64,000 nucleotides of DNA from Halieaceae bacterium. GTDB taxonomy: Bacteria > Pseudomonadota > Gammaproteobacteria > Pseudomonadales > Halieaceae. Shown piece after piece: positions 1 through 8,511 of this stretch. The notes below the pieces were generated by a model. That model was not told where the DNA came from. It saw only the letters and a list, made by a program, of their open reading frames with translations, and did not search any database. The first letter of the stretch is position 1; each line of letters opens with the position of its first letter. Location of the stretch: NCBI GenBank assembly GCA_024640505.1, contig JAHEEV010000003.1, forward strand, positions 27,016 through 91,015. The letters are read 5' to 3'. The position numbers and the translations under genes were made by a program.

Positions 1-1638
1 ATCGCCATAGATCGACTTGACGCCCATCTCATAGGTGTCTGCCACCTGGGCATCGAACAGCTCGTCGACGCCCGGCTCGCTGATGGCTTCCCCCACCCCG
101 CTCTGGTTGAAGCCGCCGCTGCGGAAGCCGCGGCTGTAGCCGCCATAGACGGTCAGGTCGTCATTGGGCTTGTAGCGCACGGTGAGCTTGGGCTGCCACT
201 CGTCCCAGGTCTCCTTCCGCGTCGAACCGTAGTCGATGAGACCCAGGGTGGGGTCGTAGAGCGGTTCTGTCAGCGTCTTGTTCTCTCGCTCATCCTCGTC
301 GTAGCGGAGAGAGAATGAGGCCTCCAGGGCATCGGTGAAGTCATAGGCGATCTCGCCAAAGACAGCCCAGGCGAAGTTATCCTGTTCGTCGACGAGCAGA
401 CTCAACTGCGGGCTGGGATCGGTGGGATCGACATACAGCGATGCCCGCGGCGTCTTGCGCACATCGAACACGCCAAAGCCCCGGTCCACCTGGTTGCCGG
501 TGGAGATGTAGCGGTCCGTGCTGATGGCGTAGGCGCCGGCGATCCAGCGCAGTCGATTCTCCGTCGGCGAGATGAAGCGGATTTCCTGGCTCCAGGCGTC
601 GGATTCCAGGTATTGAGTCTGGCTGAGGTCTGCCACCGGGTCGCCGGTCAGATTTCTGATGTCATCGGCGACAGGGAAAAAATTGATGACCGACTCTTCC
701 CGGGGAAGGAAATTGAACTGGTCGCCGGTCAGTAATTCCTCCAGATCGTCGTACGCCGTGATCGCGGTCACCGTACCCCAGTCACCATTCCACTCCAGTT
801 TCAGGCTGTAGTTATAGATTTCCCGCTCATTCTTGCCCGGGTTGTTGACGCGCACGTCCAGGTCGGTATCGTCGGCTTCCTGGTCGATGGTGAAGTACAG
901 CGCCTGGGTGTCCAGCTGCGACGTACTCAGCCGCAGATCGGCCGAGAAGTTGTCCGACGGTTCCCAGATCAGGCGCGCCCGGGCCGTGAAGTCCTCGTAG
1001 GGATCTGCCTCCTCGTCGAGATACTCGTTGTCGATGTAACCGTCGGTGTCGACATAGGACGCGGCGACGCGGCCCGTGAGAGTACCGGATTGATTGAGCG
1101 GCCCGCTTATCATTCCCCGGAGGGTATAGCCCGGCCCGGAGTCTCCCCCCACCTCGACGCTCCCCTCTACTTCATCGCCCGGTTTCTTGGTCACGATCGT
1201 GATCGCCCCACCGATCGCGTTGCGCCCGTAGAGTGCGCCCTGGGGACCCCGCAGGACCTCGATCTGCTGTACGTCGATCAGCTGCTGGGTAAATTGCGCG
1301 GGGTTGGGCATGAGCACGCCGTCGACCAGCACGGCCACCGACATCTCGCTGTTCCGCGCCTGGGAGATGCCCCGCACGTTGATGAACGCATTGCCCGCGT
1401 TCTGGGTTTCGACCAGGGTGACATTGGGCGTGAGGTTCACAAAGTCACGGGGCGTCTCGATACCGGCAGAGGCGATCTCGTCGGACGTGAAAGCCCTGAC
1501 GGACACCGGGCTCTCCTCGAGCGTCTCCGCGCGCTTACGCGCCGTGACCACCACTTCCTCGAGGGCCTGGCTGTAGGCGAGGGGGGAGGCGACGGCTGCC
1601 GCCAGAAGCGCGACGGTTGGTTTTGCGACTGTTTTCAT
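1..1638 (-). CDS. TonB-dependent outer-membrane receptor (partial, C-terminus beyond window)
   Basis: Outer-membrane gated channel that imports a large or scarce nutrient using TonB energy. Translating the minus strand from the ATG at 1636-1638 gives 546 codons open to position 1, so the end of the barrel lies outside the window. A signal peptide (MKTVAKPTVALLAAAV) is followed by a TonB-box-like stretch (LEEVVVTARKR), a plug domain with VLVDGV and LRGPQGALYGRNAIGGA, and then barrel strands rich in Asp and aromatic residues. The plug and the sequence style fit the iron-complex/outer-membrane receptor type common in marine gammaproteobacteria that eat complex organics. The substrate cannot be read from sequence. 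It is divergent from a lyase-hydrolase pair and shares with it a promoter region holding two palindromes, so co-regulation is likely. Confidence 0.93.
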   Translation of the reverse strand, partial: MKTVAKPTVALLAAAVASPLAYSQALEEVVVTARKRAETLEESPVSVRAFTSDEIASAGIETPRDFVNLTPNVTLVETQNAGNAFINVRGISQARNSEMSVAVLVDGVLMPNPAQFTQQLIDVQQIEVLRGPQGALYGRNAIGGAITIVTKKPGDEVEGSVEVGGDSGPGYTLRGMISGPLNQSGTLTGRVAASYVDTDGYIDNEYLDEEADPYEDFTARARLIWEPSDNFSADLRLSTSQLDTQALYFTIDQEADDTDLDVRVNNPGKNEREIYNYSLKLEWNGDWGTVTAITAYDDLEELLTGDQFNFLPREESVINFFPVADDIRNLTGDPVADLSQTQYLESDAWSQEIRFISPTENRLRWIAGAYAISTDRYISTGNQVDRGFGVFDVRKTPRASLYVDPTDPSPQLSLLVDEQDNFAWAVFGEIAYDFTDALEASFSLRYDEDERENKTLTEPLYDPTLGLIDYGSTRKETWDEWQPKLTVRYKPNDDLTVYGGYSRGFRSGGFNQSGVGEAISEPGVDELFDAQVADTYEMGVKSIYGD

Positions 1639-1687
1639 AGAGCTCTCCGGGCTTGATATCGATCTTATTGTCCAGTAGCTTAATGAC

Positions 1688-1719
1688 TTCGATATACGAA
1701 ATCAACTTCGCATATCGAA
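1688..1719. promoter_or_regulatory. Pair of near-identical palindromic operators, probably for the IclR regulator
   Basis: Two 13-bp imperfect palindromes sit in the divergent promoter region: TTCGATATACGAA at 1688-1700 and TTCGCATATCGAA at 1707-1719. The second, read on the other strand, differs from the first at one base, so the sites form an inverted pair about 19 bp centre to centre. From memory, the TTCG-N5-CGAA form resembles sites bound by PcaR/PcaU/PobR-type IclR proteins, and a gene of that subfamily lies at 3478-4293. That the two belong together is inference. Confidence 0.55.
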
Positions 1720-1884
1720 AATATTAATAGCATTTGGGTTTAAAAAATGAAAATCTTAGAACTTTTCGCCACTATGCTTGTGCGGGCAGCGTCAATCCTC
1801 GCATGATCAGCCACTTATCAATGGATGACTTCCATAAGCCAGGCTGCGGCAGCTGGTGAAGCCAACGATCGAACAGGTGAACAC

Positions 1885-2649
1885 ATGAGTGCAAACAGGA
1901 GCGGTGGAGCTACAACGGCGATATGCGGGTATGACGCGGATGATATTTCGGTGCGAGGCAGGAATCTCGTCAATGACCTGATAGGACAGCGAAGCTTTAC
2001 CCAGGCTTTCCTGCTGCAGGCGTTGGGCACCGAGCCGAGCGAGATGCAGGTCAAGATCGTCGACGCTGTCCTGGTCACGATCATGGAGCATGGCCTGGTA
2101 CCCTCGGCCATTGTGACAAGGCTGACCCATTACGGCGCTCCCGAGTCGTTTCAGGGCGCCATCGCCGCGGGGCTGCTCGGGGTCGGTGATCGTTACGCAG
2201 GGACCGCCAGTGAATGCGGGGAAATCCTGGAGCGCATCGCCGCCGCAAAGGACGGGGCCCGACAGGCCCTGGATGAAGTGCGTGCCTACCGGGCCAGAAA
2301 ACGTCCGGTTCCCGGCTTCGGTCACCCGATCCACCACAGCCTCGACCCCCGTGTGGCGCGGCTGCTCGCGGTCTGTGAGGAGGCCGGTGCGGAGGGGTCC
2401 CACATTGCCGCGATGAAACTCCTGGAGACCACGCTGAGCCAGGAACTGGGCAAGCAGCTCGTGACCAATATCAGCGCCGCGATAGGGGCAGTGCTTGCCG
2501 AGGCGGGCGTGCCGTCGAAAATGATGCGCGGCGTCGTGTTGACAGCCCGCTGTGCCGGGCTGGTGGGTCACCTGTTTGAGGAGATACAGAACCCCGTGGC
2601 GCACTCCATGTGGGAAGGAGCCCAGGAGAGCGTTTCCTATGAGCCCTGA
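1885..2649 (+). CDS. Short citrate-synthase-family protein (citryl-CoA lyase type)
   Basis: The 254-residue product matches the short, catalytic-half form of the citrate synthase superfamily that is usually annotated citryl-CoA lyase. It carries the family signature around GFGHPIHHSLDPR (residues about 145-157), with the catalytic His, and the earlier HGLVPSAIVTRLTHYG stretch with a second conserved His. Full citrate synthases run about 370-430 residues, so this one lacks the N-terminal and distal domains. The likely chemistry is aldol-type cleavage or condensation of a CoA thioester; the real substrate is unknown. I chose ATG 1885 because AGGTG precedes it and homology-like sequence starts just after; an in-frame ATG at 1825 is possible. 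The next gene starts inside its last codons, so the two are coupled. Confidence 0.82.
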   Translation: MSANRSGGATTAICGYDADDISVRGRNLVNDLIGQRSFTQAFLLQALGTEPSEMQVKIVDAVLVTIMEHGLVPSAIVTRLTHYGAPESFQGAIAAGLLGVGDRYAGTASECGEILERIAAAKDGARQALDEVRAYRARKRPVPGFGHPIHHSLDPRVARLLAVCEEAGAEGSHIAAMKLLETTLSQELGKQLVTNISAAIGAVLAEAGVPSKMMRGVVLTARCAGLVGHLFEEIQNPVAHSMWEGAQESVSYEP

Positions 2650-3481
2650 CGGGCCCGGCCTGACGCCATCGAGGCGACATCTGCGCTGCCCGGAAGGCAC
2701 CCCTGTCGACATTTACCTCGCGGGCGCCGGGCCGCCGCTGGTACTTCTGCACGGGTGGTCCCTCGACCACCGGTCGTTTGCGCCGCAGATAGAGCCTTTC
2801 AGCCGGGAACTGACGGTGGTCACCTACGACCGGCGGGGATTCGGCAGGTCGACAGCGGCTCCCGACCTGGATTCAGAACTTGACGACATCGACTGCATCG
2901 TGGACTCACTTGGCTTGTCCCGAGTGCACCTGCTGGGCGTTTCGCAGGGTGGCCGTCTCGCCCTGCGATATGCTGTGACGCGCCCCGAACGCCTGGCCTC
3001 ACTGATCCTGCAGGGTGCGGTGCTCGATGGCTATGCCGTCGAGGAAATGCCGGAGGAGCAGATTCCCCTCGATCGTTACCGGGAACTTGCACGGCAGGGG
3101 CGCATGGATGAGGTGCGTCGGCTCTGGCTCGATCATCCGATGATGTCGGCGGGCGTGGACGATCCGGCTCTAAAGGGTAAGCTGCGCTCGCTGGTTGCAG
3201 ATTACAGTGGCGCGGATCTCACTGCGGCTGCCCCGGCGGGCGGGTCTTTCCGTGTTGATGTCATGGCCGCCCTGGAGCAGCTCGATCTCCCGACCCTCGT
3301 TATTACCGGAGCACTCGAGACAGCCGGGCGCAAGGCGCACGCCAGGAAAATCGGTGAACTGTTACGGGGATCGCGGGAAGTCGAGATGCCTCACAGTGGC
3401 CACCTCAGCAACCTGACCGAAGCCGGGAGATACAATGCTGCTGTGCTGGAATTCTGCCGTGCTGTGGGGAAGGCGGGCTAG
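2639..3481 (+). CDS. Alpha/beta-fold hydrolase
   Basis: A 280-residue serine hydrolase of the alpha/beta family. Visible landmarks are the oxyanion region LLHGWSLDHRSF, the nucleophile elbow GVSQGG (Ser near residue 104) and the C-terminal catalytic His in MPHSGHLSN. The acid is probably the Asp or Glu after strand 6 (VITGALE). It starts at ATG 2639 and overlaps the lyase gene by 11 bp, so translational coupling is likely. Its stop overlaps the convergent iclR stop within CTAG at 3478-3481. By context it may hydrolyse an ester, lactone or C-C bond in the same pathway as the lyase. The substrate is not recognisable. Confidence 0.88.
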   Translation: MSPDGPGLTPSRRHLRCPEGTPVDIYLAGAGPPLVLLHGWSLDHRSFAPQIEPFSRELTVVTYDRRGFGRSTAAPDLDSELDDIDCIVDSLGLSRVHLLGVSQGGRLALRYAVTRPERLASLILQGAVLDGYAVEEMPEEQIPLDRYRELARQGRMDEVRRLWLDHPMMSAGVDDPALKGKLRSLVADYSGADLTAAAPAGGSFRVDVMAALEQLDLPTLVITGALETAGRKAHARKIGELLRGSREVEMPHSGHLSNLTEAGRYNAAVLEFCRAVGKAG

Positions 3482-4293
3482 TTGCTCTGGGCCAGAATCG
3501 AGTTGACCAGGGCGGGGTAGCGCCGCAGTTCGATCTCGATCTCCTTGGCTGCCTCCCTGAGGCAGGGCAGGCGGGTATGCAGCATTTCTCCAGGCTCCAC
3601 CCGCGAGGTCGCGGTGGAACAGTTGATGGCCGCGATCACCTCCGGTGAGCCCGCCCGAATAGGCACGGCGACGGAGACGATGCCGTAGTCCAGCTCATCC
3701 TGTATCGTCGCGTAATCGTTCTGGCGGGCCTGCAGTATGATTTTTTTCAGTCGATCCCTGTCCGTGATGGTCTTGTCGGTAAACTTCTGGAACTCCGTCT
3801 TCGCGAAATAGTCTTCGAGCTTCTCATCGGGAAGGTGGGCGAGGAGGATGCGTCCAAGGGAGGTGGCATAGGCGGGAAATCGCGTTCCGACGCCTGCGGC
3901 AAGTCGCACCATGCGGTTGGTGGAGACATGGATGAGGTAGAGAATATCGGGATTTGAGAAGACGGCCAGCGAGGAGCTGTCACCGGTTCGGTCCCGGACG
4001 ACCTGCAGGTGGGGCCGCACGACCTCTTCGATGTTCATCGACTCCAGAAATGCGGAGGCAAAACTCATGACTTCCGGCGTCAACAGGAAGGTCTTGCCTT
4101 TCTTGCCGACATAGCCGAGTTGCACCAGGGTGTTGAGACAACGTCTGGCGACCGCGGGACTCAACGAGGTATAGGTGGCCACTTCGGTCAGGGTCATGGC
4201 GGGGCGCTCTTTTGAAAAGGCGCGCAGTACGGACAGGCCCCGGGCGAGCGTATTCAGAAATTCACTGTCCTTTTGCGGCTTTTCCAGCGACAT
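3478..4293 (-). CDS. IclR-family transcriptional regulator, PcaR/PcaU/PobR subgroup
   Basis: A 271-residue DNA-binding regulator. The N-terminal winged helix-turn-helix (about residues 10-75: LARGLSVLRAFSKERPAMTL then SPAVARRCLNTLVQLGYV) is followed by an IclR effector domain (about 90-265) with GTRFPAYATSLGRILLA and the RVEPGEMLHTRLPCLREAA end. The wording of both domains fits the protocatechuate/4-hydroxybenzoate regulators PcaR, PcaU and PobR. A longer open frame extends upstream, but the family start and the helix-turn-helix spacing point to the ATG at 4293. It probably senses an aromatic-type intermediate and acts on the palindromes at 1688-1719. Confidence 0.88.
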   Translation of the reverse strand: MSLEKPQKDSEFLNTLARGLSVLRAFSKERPAMTLTEVATYTSLSPAVARRCLNTLVQLGYVGKKGKTFLLTPEVMSFASAFLESMNIEEVVRPHLQVVRDRTGDSSSLAVFSNPDILYLIHVSTNRMVRLAAGVGTRFPAYATSLGRILLAHLPDEKLEDYFAKTEFQKFTDKTITDRDRLKKIILQARQNDYATIQDELDYGIVSVAVPIRAGSPEVIAAINCSTATSRVEPGEMLHTRLPCLREAAKEIEIELRRYPALVNSILAQSN

Positions 4294-4675
4294 GCCAATG
4301 TATCCAATGGATTCGCGGCGATTGGCCTGCCGCTGTAGAGTGATGGGATTATACCGTTGAGCGACGGCGGTGCTGCAATCTGTTTCTGTGATTTCCGGGA
4401 TGGCTGCCTTACCGCCCACAGTCCAGGCATTCTGCTTCAGCTGTGCGATGACAGCCAGGCAATCGCCGGGCGGTGGAAGTCGCCGGCAACGGCCGATTGT
4501 GAGCGGACTACTGTGTGACTTCCGGGTCTTCGCCGTCGTCCATGGGGACTTTCTCCACATTTCCGCACTTTTTTGTCGCACTTCGTCCTGATTGCTCCCT
4601 AGACTCCAGCAAGTAAAGCACATAAAGCAGTGGCGGCGGGTGTGTCCCCGCAGGTCGCAGCAAGGAGATGCAGGC
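4294..4675. other. Divergent intergenic region, iclR / M6 protease
   Basis: This 382-bp gap separates iclR from the rightward protease gene. I see no convincing gene in it: the open frames that enter it are upstream extensions of iclR and the protease with poor start context. An AAGGAGA ribosome-binding site lies at 4662-4668, seven bases before the protease ATG. I found no TTCG-type palindrome like those at 1688-1719, so there is no visual sign of iclR autoregulation here. Confidence 0.5.
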
Positions 4676-6658
4676 ATGCGGTTTATCAGGACACTCCAGG
4701 GAGGCGGGTCCCTGCTTCTGGCTATTCTCCATAGCACTCAGTCTGCTGCCATGCCGGCTCTCGACAAGCCGGTTCGATTGCAGCAGCCCGACGGCCAGGT
4801 TTTCGAGGCGCAGCCGGTCGGTGATGAATGGAACAACCGGATGGAAACGCCGCCCGGTTTTACGATCGCCCGCGACGCCGGGGGTACGTGGCGCTACGTG
4901 AAGGGCTTCAGGCCGGACAGGGCACCCGTGCTGGCCAACACGCCGGCGGAACGGCCTGCACCACCGGGACTGAGCAAACATCTGTCAGCCGGTCGCAGCC
5001 GCCCACAGCTTGCACCGGGGCAGGGGGTGGATAGCTCCGGCGGGGATGGCCCGGCCCAGGCGGGCACCGTCGCCACCAGCAGCCCGGTATTGTTCATTCT
5101 CACCGAATTCAACGATCAGAAGGGCGGCACCGTCGAAGCCGACTGGACCGACTTCGTCAGCAACAAGGTAGTGGACTACTACGCCAGAACCTCCCACGGC
5201 AATGCCGCGCTGGCGCCCGCTGCCGACACCTCCGGTACCCCGGGCAACGGGGTGATCGACTGGGTCAACGTGGGTTACAACCACCCTGATACCCGGGGCA
5301 ATACGGGAGAAATCAACCGCACCCTGTCGGCACACGCGATTGCGGCTGCCGACCCCCACGTCGATTTTGCTGCCTATGACCGCGACGGGAATGGCATGGT
5401 CGATGGCGACGAGCTTTCCGTCGTGGTGATCGTGGCCGGTTACGAGACCGCCTACGGTGGCACCGGCGGTGCGCTCTCACCCAGCGTCTGGGGACACAAG
5501 TGGGGTTGGTGGAACAATCTCCCCGCGGTGGACGGCGTGCGCATTACCGAATACGCCCAGTTCGGCGAGTACCACGCGACCAGCCTGAGCAACCGCCACC
5601 AGGCTACCATGGGTATCATGGTGCATGAGCTCGGGCATCTCACCTACGGTCTGCCCGACCTGTACGATACGGACGGCTCTTCCAGCGGCATCGGCGCATT
5701 CGGCCTGATGGCGGGCGGCAGTTGGGGGCGTGCCAGCGGGGAGAACTGGTCAGGTATGACGCCGGTCAATGCCAGCGCCTGGTCCAAGTATGTGATGAAC
5801 TGGGTGGAGGGTCCGGAGGGAGGCGGTGTTCACTCGATCACCGCTTCAGGGGACAGCAGCGCGGGCACGGCCGGCACCGCGGTAATCCGTGCATCTTCGC
5901 CAGACAGTAACCAGTATTTTCTGGTAGAGAACCGCCAGCCCGTCGGCTACGACCGTGGCCTCGAGCGTTATCTGGGAGGCGGTTTCACAGGCGGCCTGGC
6001 CATCTGGCACATCGACGACTCCCGCACCAGCAATGCCGGCGACAACCATCGCTGGGTCGATCTCGAGGAAGCGGACGACAGCAGCATGACCGGTTCCAGC
6101 GGGAACGTTGCCGACCTGTGGCGGGCAGTCAGTGGCACCGCCTTCGGCGCAACGACCAGCCCGGACAGCTCCCTTTATGACGGCAGTGACAGTGGTGTGC
6201 AGGTCGCGGACATCTCTGCCTCCGGGGCGGTCATGACCGTCTCCTTTGGCGGCGCCAGCGAGCCACCACCGCCGCCGCCCGAGCCCCCCATGGAGCCGAG
6301 TGCGCCCTCCGCCGTCACCGCGACCGATGGTGCCGACGGCACGGCGACGGTCGCCTGGGGACATGACGGCGCGGACGTTACCCATTTCGAGATTGTGCGG
6401 CAGAAAGAACACAAAAAGCGGGCGGGCAACTGGACCGAGACCGTCACGCTGTCACCTTTCACATACATACAAGGCACTGAATTCAGTATCAGCGACGCCA
6501 GCGGCACCGGTCGATTCCGCTACGGCATCCGGGCCGTCAACGACAGCACACCCTCGGCGACCTGGACCTATTCAGGCACCGTCGAGGTGACCGACAGCAG
6601 CGGTGGGGGCGGTGGCGGCAATCCCAAGCCCTGTCGCGGCAAAAATTGTGGCGGGTAA
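4676..6658 (+). CDS. Secreted M6-family zinc metalloprotease with C-terminal FnIII domain
   Basis: A 660-residue exported protease. A signal peptide (MRFIRTLQGGGSLLLAILHS) leads into a pro-region and an M6 (immune inhibitor A-like) catalytic domain with HELGH near residues 317-321 followed by GLPDLYD, which supplies zinc ligands and the catalytic Glu. The LMAGGSWG stretch after it is typical of M6 enzymes. A DRDGNGMVDGDE segment before the active site looks like a calcium loop. After a proline-rich linker (EPPPPPPEPPMEP) comes one fibronectin type III domain (about 545-640) and a Gly-rich tail ending in two Cys. ATG 4676 is chosen over an upstream in-frame start at 4592 because AAGGAGA precedes it and it begins the signal peptide. 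Role: extracellular protein degradation. Confidence 0.9.
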   Translation: MRFIRTLQGGGSLLLAILHSTQSAAMPALDKPVRLQQPDGQVFEAQPVGDEWNNRMETPPGFTIARDAGGTWRYVKGFRPDRAPVLANTPAERPAPPGLSKHLSAGRSRPQLAPGQGVDSSGGDGPAQAGTVATSSPVLFILTEFNDQKGGTVEADWTDFVSNKVVDYYARTSHGNAALAPAADTSGTPGNGVIDWVNVGYNHPDTRGNTGEINRTLSAHAIAAADPHVDFAAYDRDGNGMVDGDELSVVVIVAGYETAYGGTGGALSPSVWGHKWGWWNNLPAVDGVRITEYAQFGEYHATSLSNRHQATMGIMVHELGHLTYGLPDLYDTDGSSSGIGAFGLMAGGSWGRASGENWSGMTPVNASAWSKYVMNWVEGPEGGGVHSITASGDSSAGTAGTAVIRASSPDSNQYFLVENRQPVGYDRGLERYLGGGFTGGLAIWHIDDSRTSNAGDNHRWVDLEEADDSSMTGSSGNVADLWRAVSGTAFGATTSPDSSLYDGSDSGVQVADISASGAVMTVSFGGASEPPPPPPEPPMEPSAPSAVTATDGADGTATVAWGHDGADVTHFEIVRQKEHKKRAGNWTETVTLSPFTYIQGTEFSISDASGTGRFRYGIRAVNDSTPSATWTYSGTVEVTDSSGGGGGGNPKPCRGKNCGG

Positions 6659-6708
6659 AGTGCGATGTTGACGAACTACCGGCGCGCCTGCAGCGGACCA
6701 GGCATCGA

Positions 6709-6728
6709 GCCCGCCTGTCCCTGCGGGC
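6709..6728. terminator. GC-rich hairpin between convergent genes
   Basis: GCCCGC (6709-6714) and GCGGGC (6723-6728) form a perfect 6-bp stem with an 8-nt loop in the 76-bp gap between the protease and the convergent DUF805 gene. No T-run follows on either strand, so it may be only a weak or factor-aided terminator. Confidence 0.35.
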
Positions 6729-6734
6729 GGGGGT

Positions 6735-7127
6735 TCAGATAGTCGGGGCGCTCTCCCCTGCGAGTGGATCCGGCCCGTATTGATTGTCCCCGGGGGTGCC
6801 TCGCAGCACATAGAAGACCAGCAGCACAATCGGGCCGACCAGGGGAATGAGGCTCAGGAGCAACCACCAGCCGGAACGCCCGGTGTCGTGCAGTCGCCGC
6901 ATTGCCACGGCGATGGAGGGGAGCAGGGTGGCCAGCAGATAGATGCTGCTGAGCACACCCACGCTGGCCTCTGGAGTCTCCGCCACGCGCAGGCCCAGCA
7001 AAGTGTCCAGGGTGTCGAGCACCATAATCACGATCACGTGGAACAGCACGAAGAACCAGTACTCCTTGCGCCGTGCACGCCCGCTGAATGTGGTGTAGTT
7101 CTTCAGGACGTGCAGATACCAGTTCAT
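6735..7127 (-). CDS. DUF805 inner-membrane protein
   Basis: A 130-residue integral membrane protein of the DUF805 (YhaH/YhaI) family. It opens with the diagnostic WYLHVLKNYTTFSGRARRKEYWFF, then shows about four hydrophobic helices and the family's RRLHDTGRSGWWLLL motif near residue 80, closing with a YVLRGTPGDNQYGPDP tail. An AGG-type ribosome site precedes the ATG. No function is firmly established for the family. Its neighbours give no pathway link, and it appears to be a single gene. Confidence 0.9.
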   Translation of the reverse strand: MNWYLHVLKNYTTFSGRARRKEYWFFVLFHVIVIMVLDTLDTLLGLRVAETPEASVGVLSSIYLLATLLPSIAVAMRRLHDTGRSGWWLLLSLIPLVGPIVLLVFYVLRGTPGDNQYGPDPLAGESAPTI

Positions 7128-7299
7128 GGCGTAAACCTCCTTGGGTGTATTTTTCGTGCTTCCTGCCAGTTTAACCTTACCCTGCGACCGTGCAAGCTCG
7201 CAGGAACGGCAAGAGAATCCGCAAACCGTGCGCGGCGCCTGCGGCCACTGCGGTAAGCGGTGGCGGATTGGCCGCGGGCGTCTGCGGCACCGGGCATTT
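7128..7299. other. Short intergenic region without a recognised gene
   Basis: This 172-bp stretch lies between the start of the DUF805 gene and the end of the SnoaL-like gene, both leftward. It must hold the DUF805 promoter, but I could not pick a convincing -35/-10 pair. Open frames crossing it lack a ribosome site and family features. Confidence 0.4.
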
Positions 7300-7707
7300 T
7301 TACTGGTCCTTCGCCTTATTCATGAGAGATTGCATCAGCGGAGCGATTTTGTCGCGGACGACAAACTGGTTCATATACTCCCCCACGAAGGCAATCCGGC
7401 CGTCCCGGATCCGGAATATAAACACGTGGTCATTCTGGAATGGCTCCCCGTTGGTCAGCGTGCCCTCGGAGCGAACCTCGGCGACCACCCGGTCTTCTTC
7501 AGTGGTCAGCATATCGACGTGGTAGGTCAGCGTGCCATCGAAGATTGCCGCCAGGGCTTTAACGCCGGCGTGAAACCGCTCTTTTTCGGACTGTCCTGAA
7601 TTCACTGACCAGAAGGTCATGTCGGGCGCAACGAGATCATCCGGCAGATTTCCGCCGGAGATCTCCCGCAGGAAATCCCGAGCCAGTTGCTGGTGGGTTC
7701 GCGTCAT
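7300..7707 (-). CDS. SnoaL / NTF2-like fold protein
   Basis: A 135-residue single-domain protein of the NTF2-like (SnoaL, ketosteroid-isomerase) superfamily. The N-terminal helices (THQQLARDFLREI), the FHAGVKALAAIFDGTLTYHVDML middle and the VAEVRSEGT...FRIRDGRIAFVGEYMN strands are the usual cone-shaped fold elements. Such proteins act as isomerases, cyclases or small hydratases on polycyclic or steroid-like substrates, or only bind ligands. It overlaps the TetR gene by ATGA at 7704-7707, so it is co-transcribed with the regulator. That suggests it acts on the same ligand or in the neighbouring catabolic operon. The catalytic residues cannot be assigned by eye. Confidence 0.82.
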   Translation of the reverse strand: MTRTHQQLARDFLREISGGNLPDDLVAPDMTFWSVNSGQSEKERFHAGVKALAAIFDGTLTYHVDMLTTEEDRVVAEVRSEGTLTNGEPFQNDHVFIFRIRDGRIAFVGEYMNQFVVRDKIAPLMQSLMNKAKDQ

Positions 7708-8408
7708 GATGTTCTCCTCTCAACGCGATCAACGCCGCGTTCTTTCAAGCCCTCATCGGCGTTGATGCTGATGCCGTCGATGACGAAATCGATAACGGCT
7801 TTCGTGATCTCGTCCTGATCTGCCAGGTCGGCGGGAAAAATCCAGTCCTTGAACAGGACGCATCCCAGAACCGCCGCGAACGAGACCCTGACCAGTAAAT
7901 CGGGATCGACCCGGGGGTCCTTGCCGACCCGGTGGCTCATCATCTCGGCGCCGCGCTGGAAGTAGTGGCGCAGGCTTTCGATCTCACCGACGTCCCCCAC
8001 GCTGTCGGACGAAAAGCGCCGGGCGACCTCGAGCGACATCAGCAACTTCGCATGCTGGTCGAGAAAATCCTGCAATTCGGCAATATAGAGCGTAGCTTGA
8101 TCGCGAACACCCACGGCCCCGGCAGTGTCGGTCGGATGGCGCGCGTTGAATTCGGAGAAATGCCTGTTCAGGGGTTCGAATACCGCCTCGCGAAAAAGCG
8201 CGGCTTTCGAGTCAAAGTAGCGGAACAGCTGTGCTTCCGTGACCTCCGCGTTGCGGGCGATCGCCGCCGTTGTGGCGCCCCCGAAGCCGCAGCGCTTGAA
8301 CTCCTCACTGGCTGCGCTGATCAAGCGCTCCATAATTTCTTCTGACGAGCGTCGTTTTCGTTTGGCAGCTGCGCTGCGGGTTGCAGGCTCTATTTTCTTC
8401 TGCTGCAT
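7704..8408 (-). CDS. TetR/AcrR-family transcriptional regulator
   Basis: A 234-residue repressor with a basic N-terminus (KRKRRSS) and the TetR helix-turn-helix at about residues 25-70 (ISAASEEFKRCGFGGATTAAIARNAEVTEAQLFRYFDSKAALF). The C-terminal ligand domain is helical and unassigned. It is divergent from the rightward VOC-to-dehydrogenase operon. The only strong palindrome in the gap, at 8496-8513, lies on that operon's promoter, so it is the likely repressor of it. It overlaps the SnoaL-like gene downstream by 4 bp. Confidence 0.9.
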   Translation of the reverse strand: MQQKKIEPATRSAAAKRKRRSSEEIMERLISAASEEFKRCGFGGATTAAIARNAEVTEAQLFRYFDSKAALFREAVFEPLNRHFSEFNARHPTDTAGAVGVRDQATLYIAELQDFLDQHAKLLMSLEVARRFSSDSVGDVGEIESLRHYFQRGAEMMSHRVGKDPRVDPDLLVRVSFAAVLGCVLFKDWIFPADLADQDEITKAVIDFVIDGISINADEGLKERGVDRVERRTS

Positions 8409-8482
8409 ACGCTGTCCTGCAAATCCTCAGCTTTGTTGAACTGCCTGCGCTGGCCTTTTGCGTTGACGGGTTATGCGCCGGC

Positions 8483-8511
8483 TTGCCAAACCTATTGATA
8501 GCAAATACTAT
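8483..8511 (+). promoter_or_regulatory. Sigma-70 promoter of the VOC-DUF1214-SDR-sulfotransferase-ADH operon
   Basis: TTGCCA at 8483-8488 and TACTAT at 8506-8511 are separated by exactly 17 bp. Transcription would start near 8518, which rules out the in-frame ATGs at 8513 and 8519 and leaves ATG 8552 as the first usable start. This is a sequence match, not a mapped start. Confidence 0.6.

Noticed and set aside
1090..1656. 188-codon plus-strand frame opposite the first TonB receptor
   Set aside because: The minus strand has an intact receptor signal peptide, TonB box and plug; the plus-strand product has no features.
5846..6412. Minus-strand frame inside the M6 protease gene
   Set aside because: Gly/Arg/Val-rich shadow of the protease; no start context or family match.
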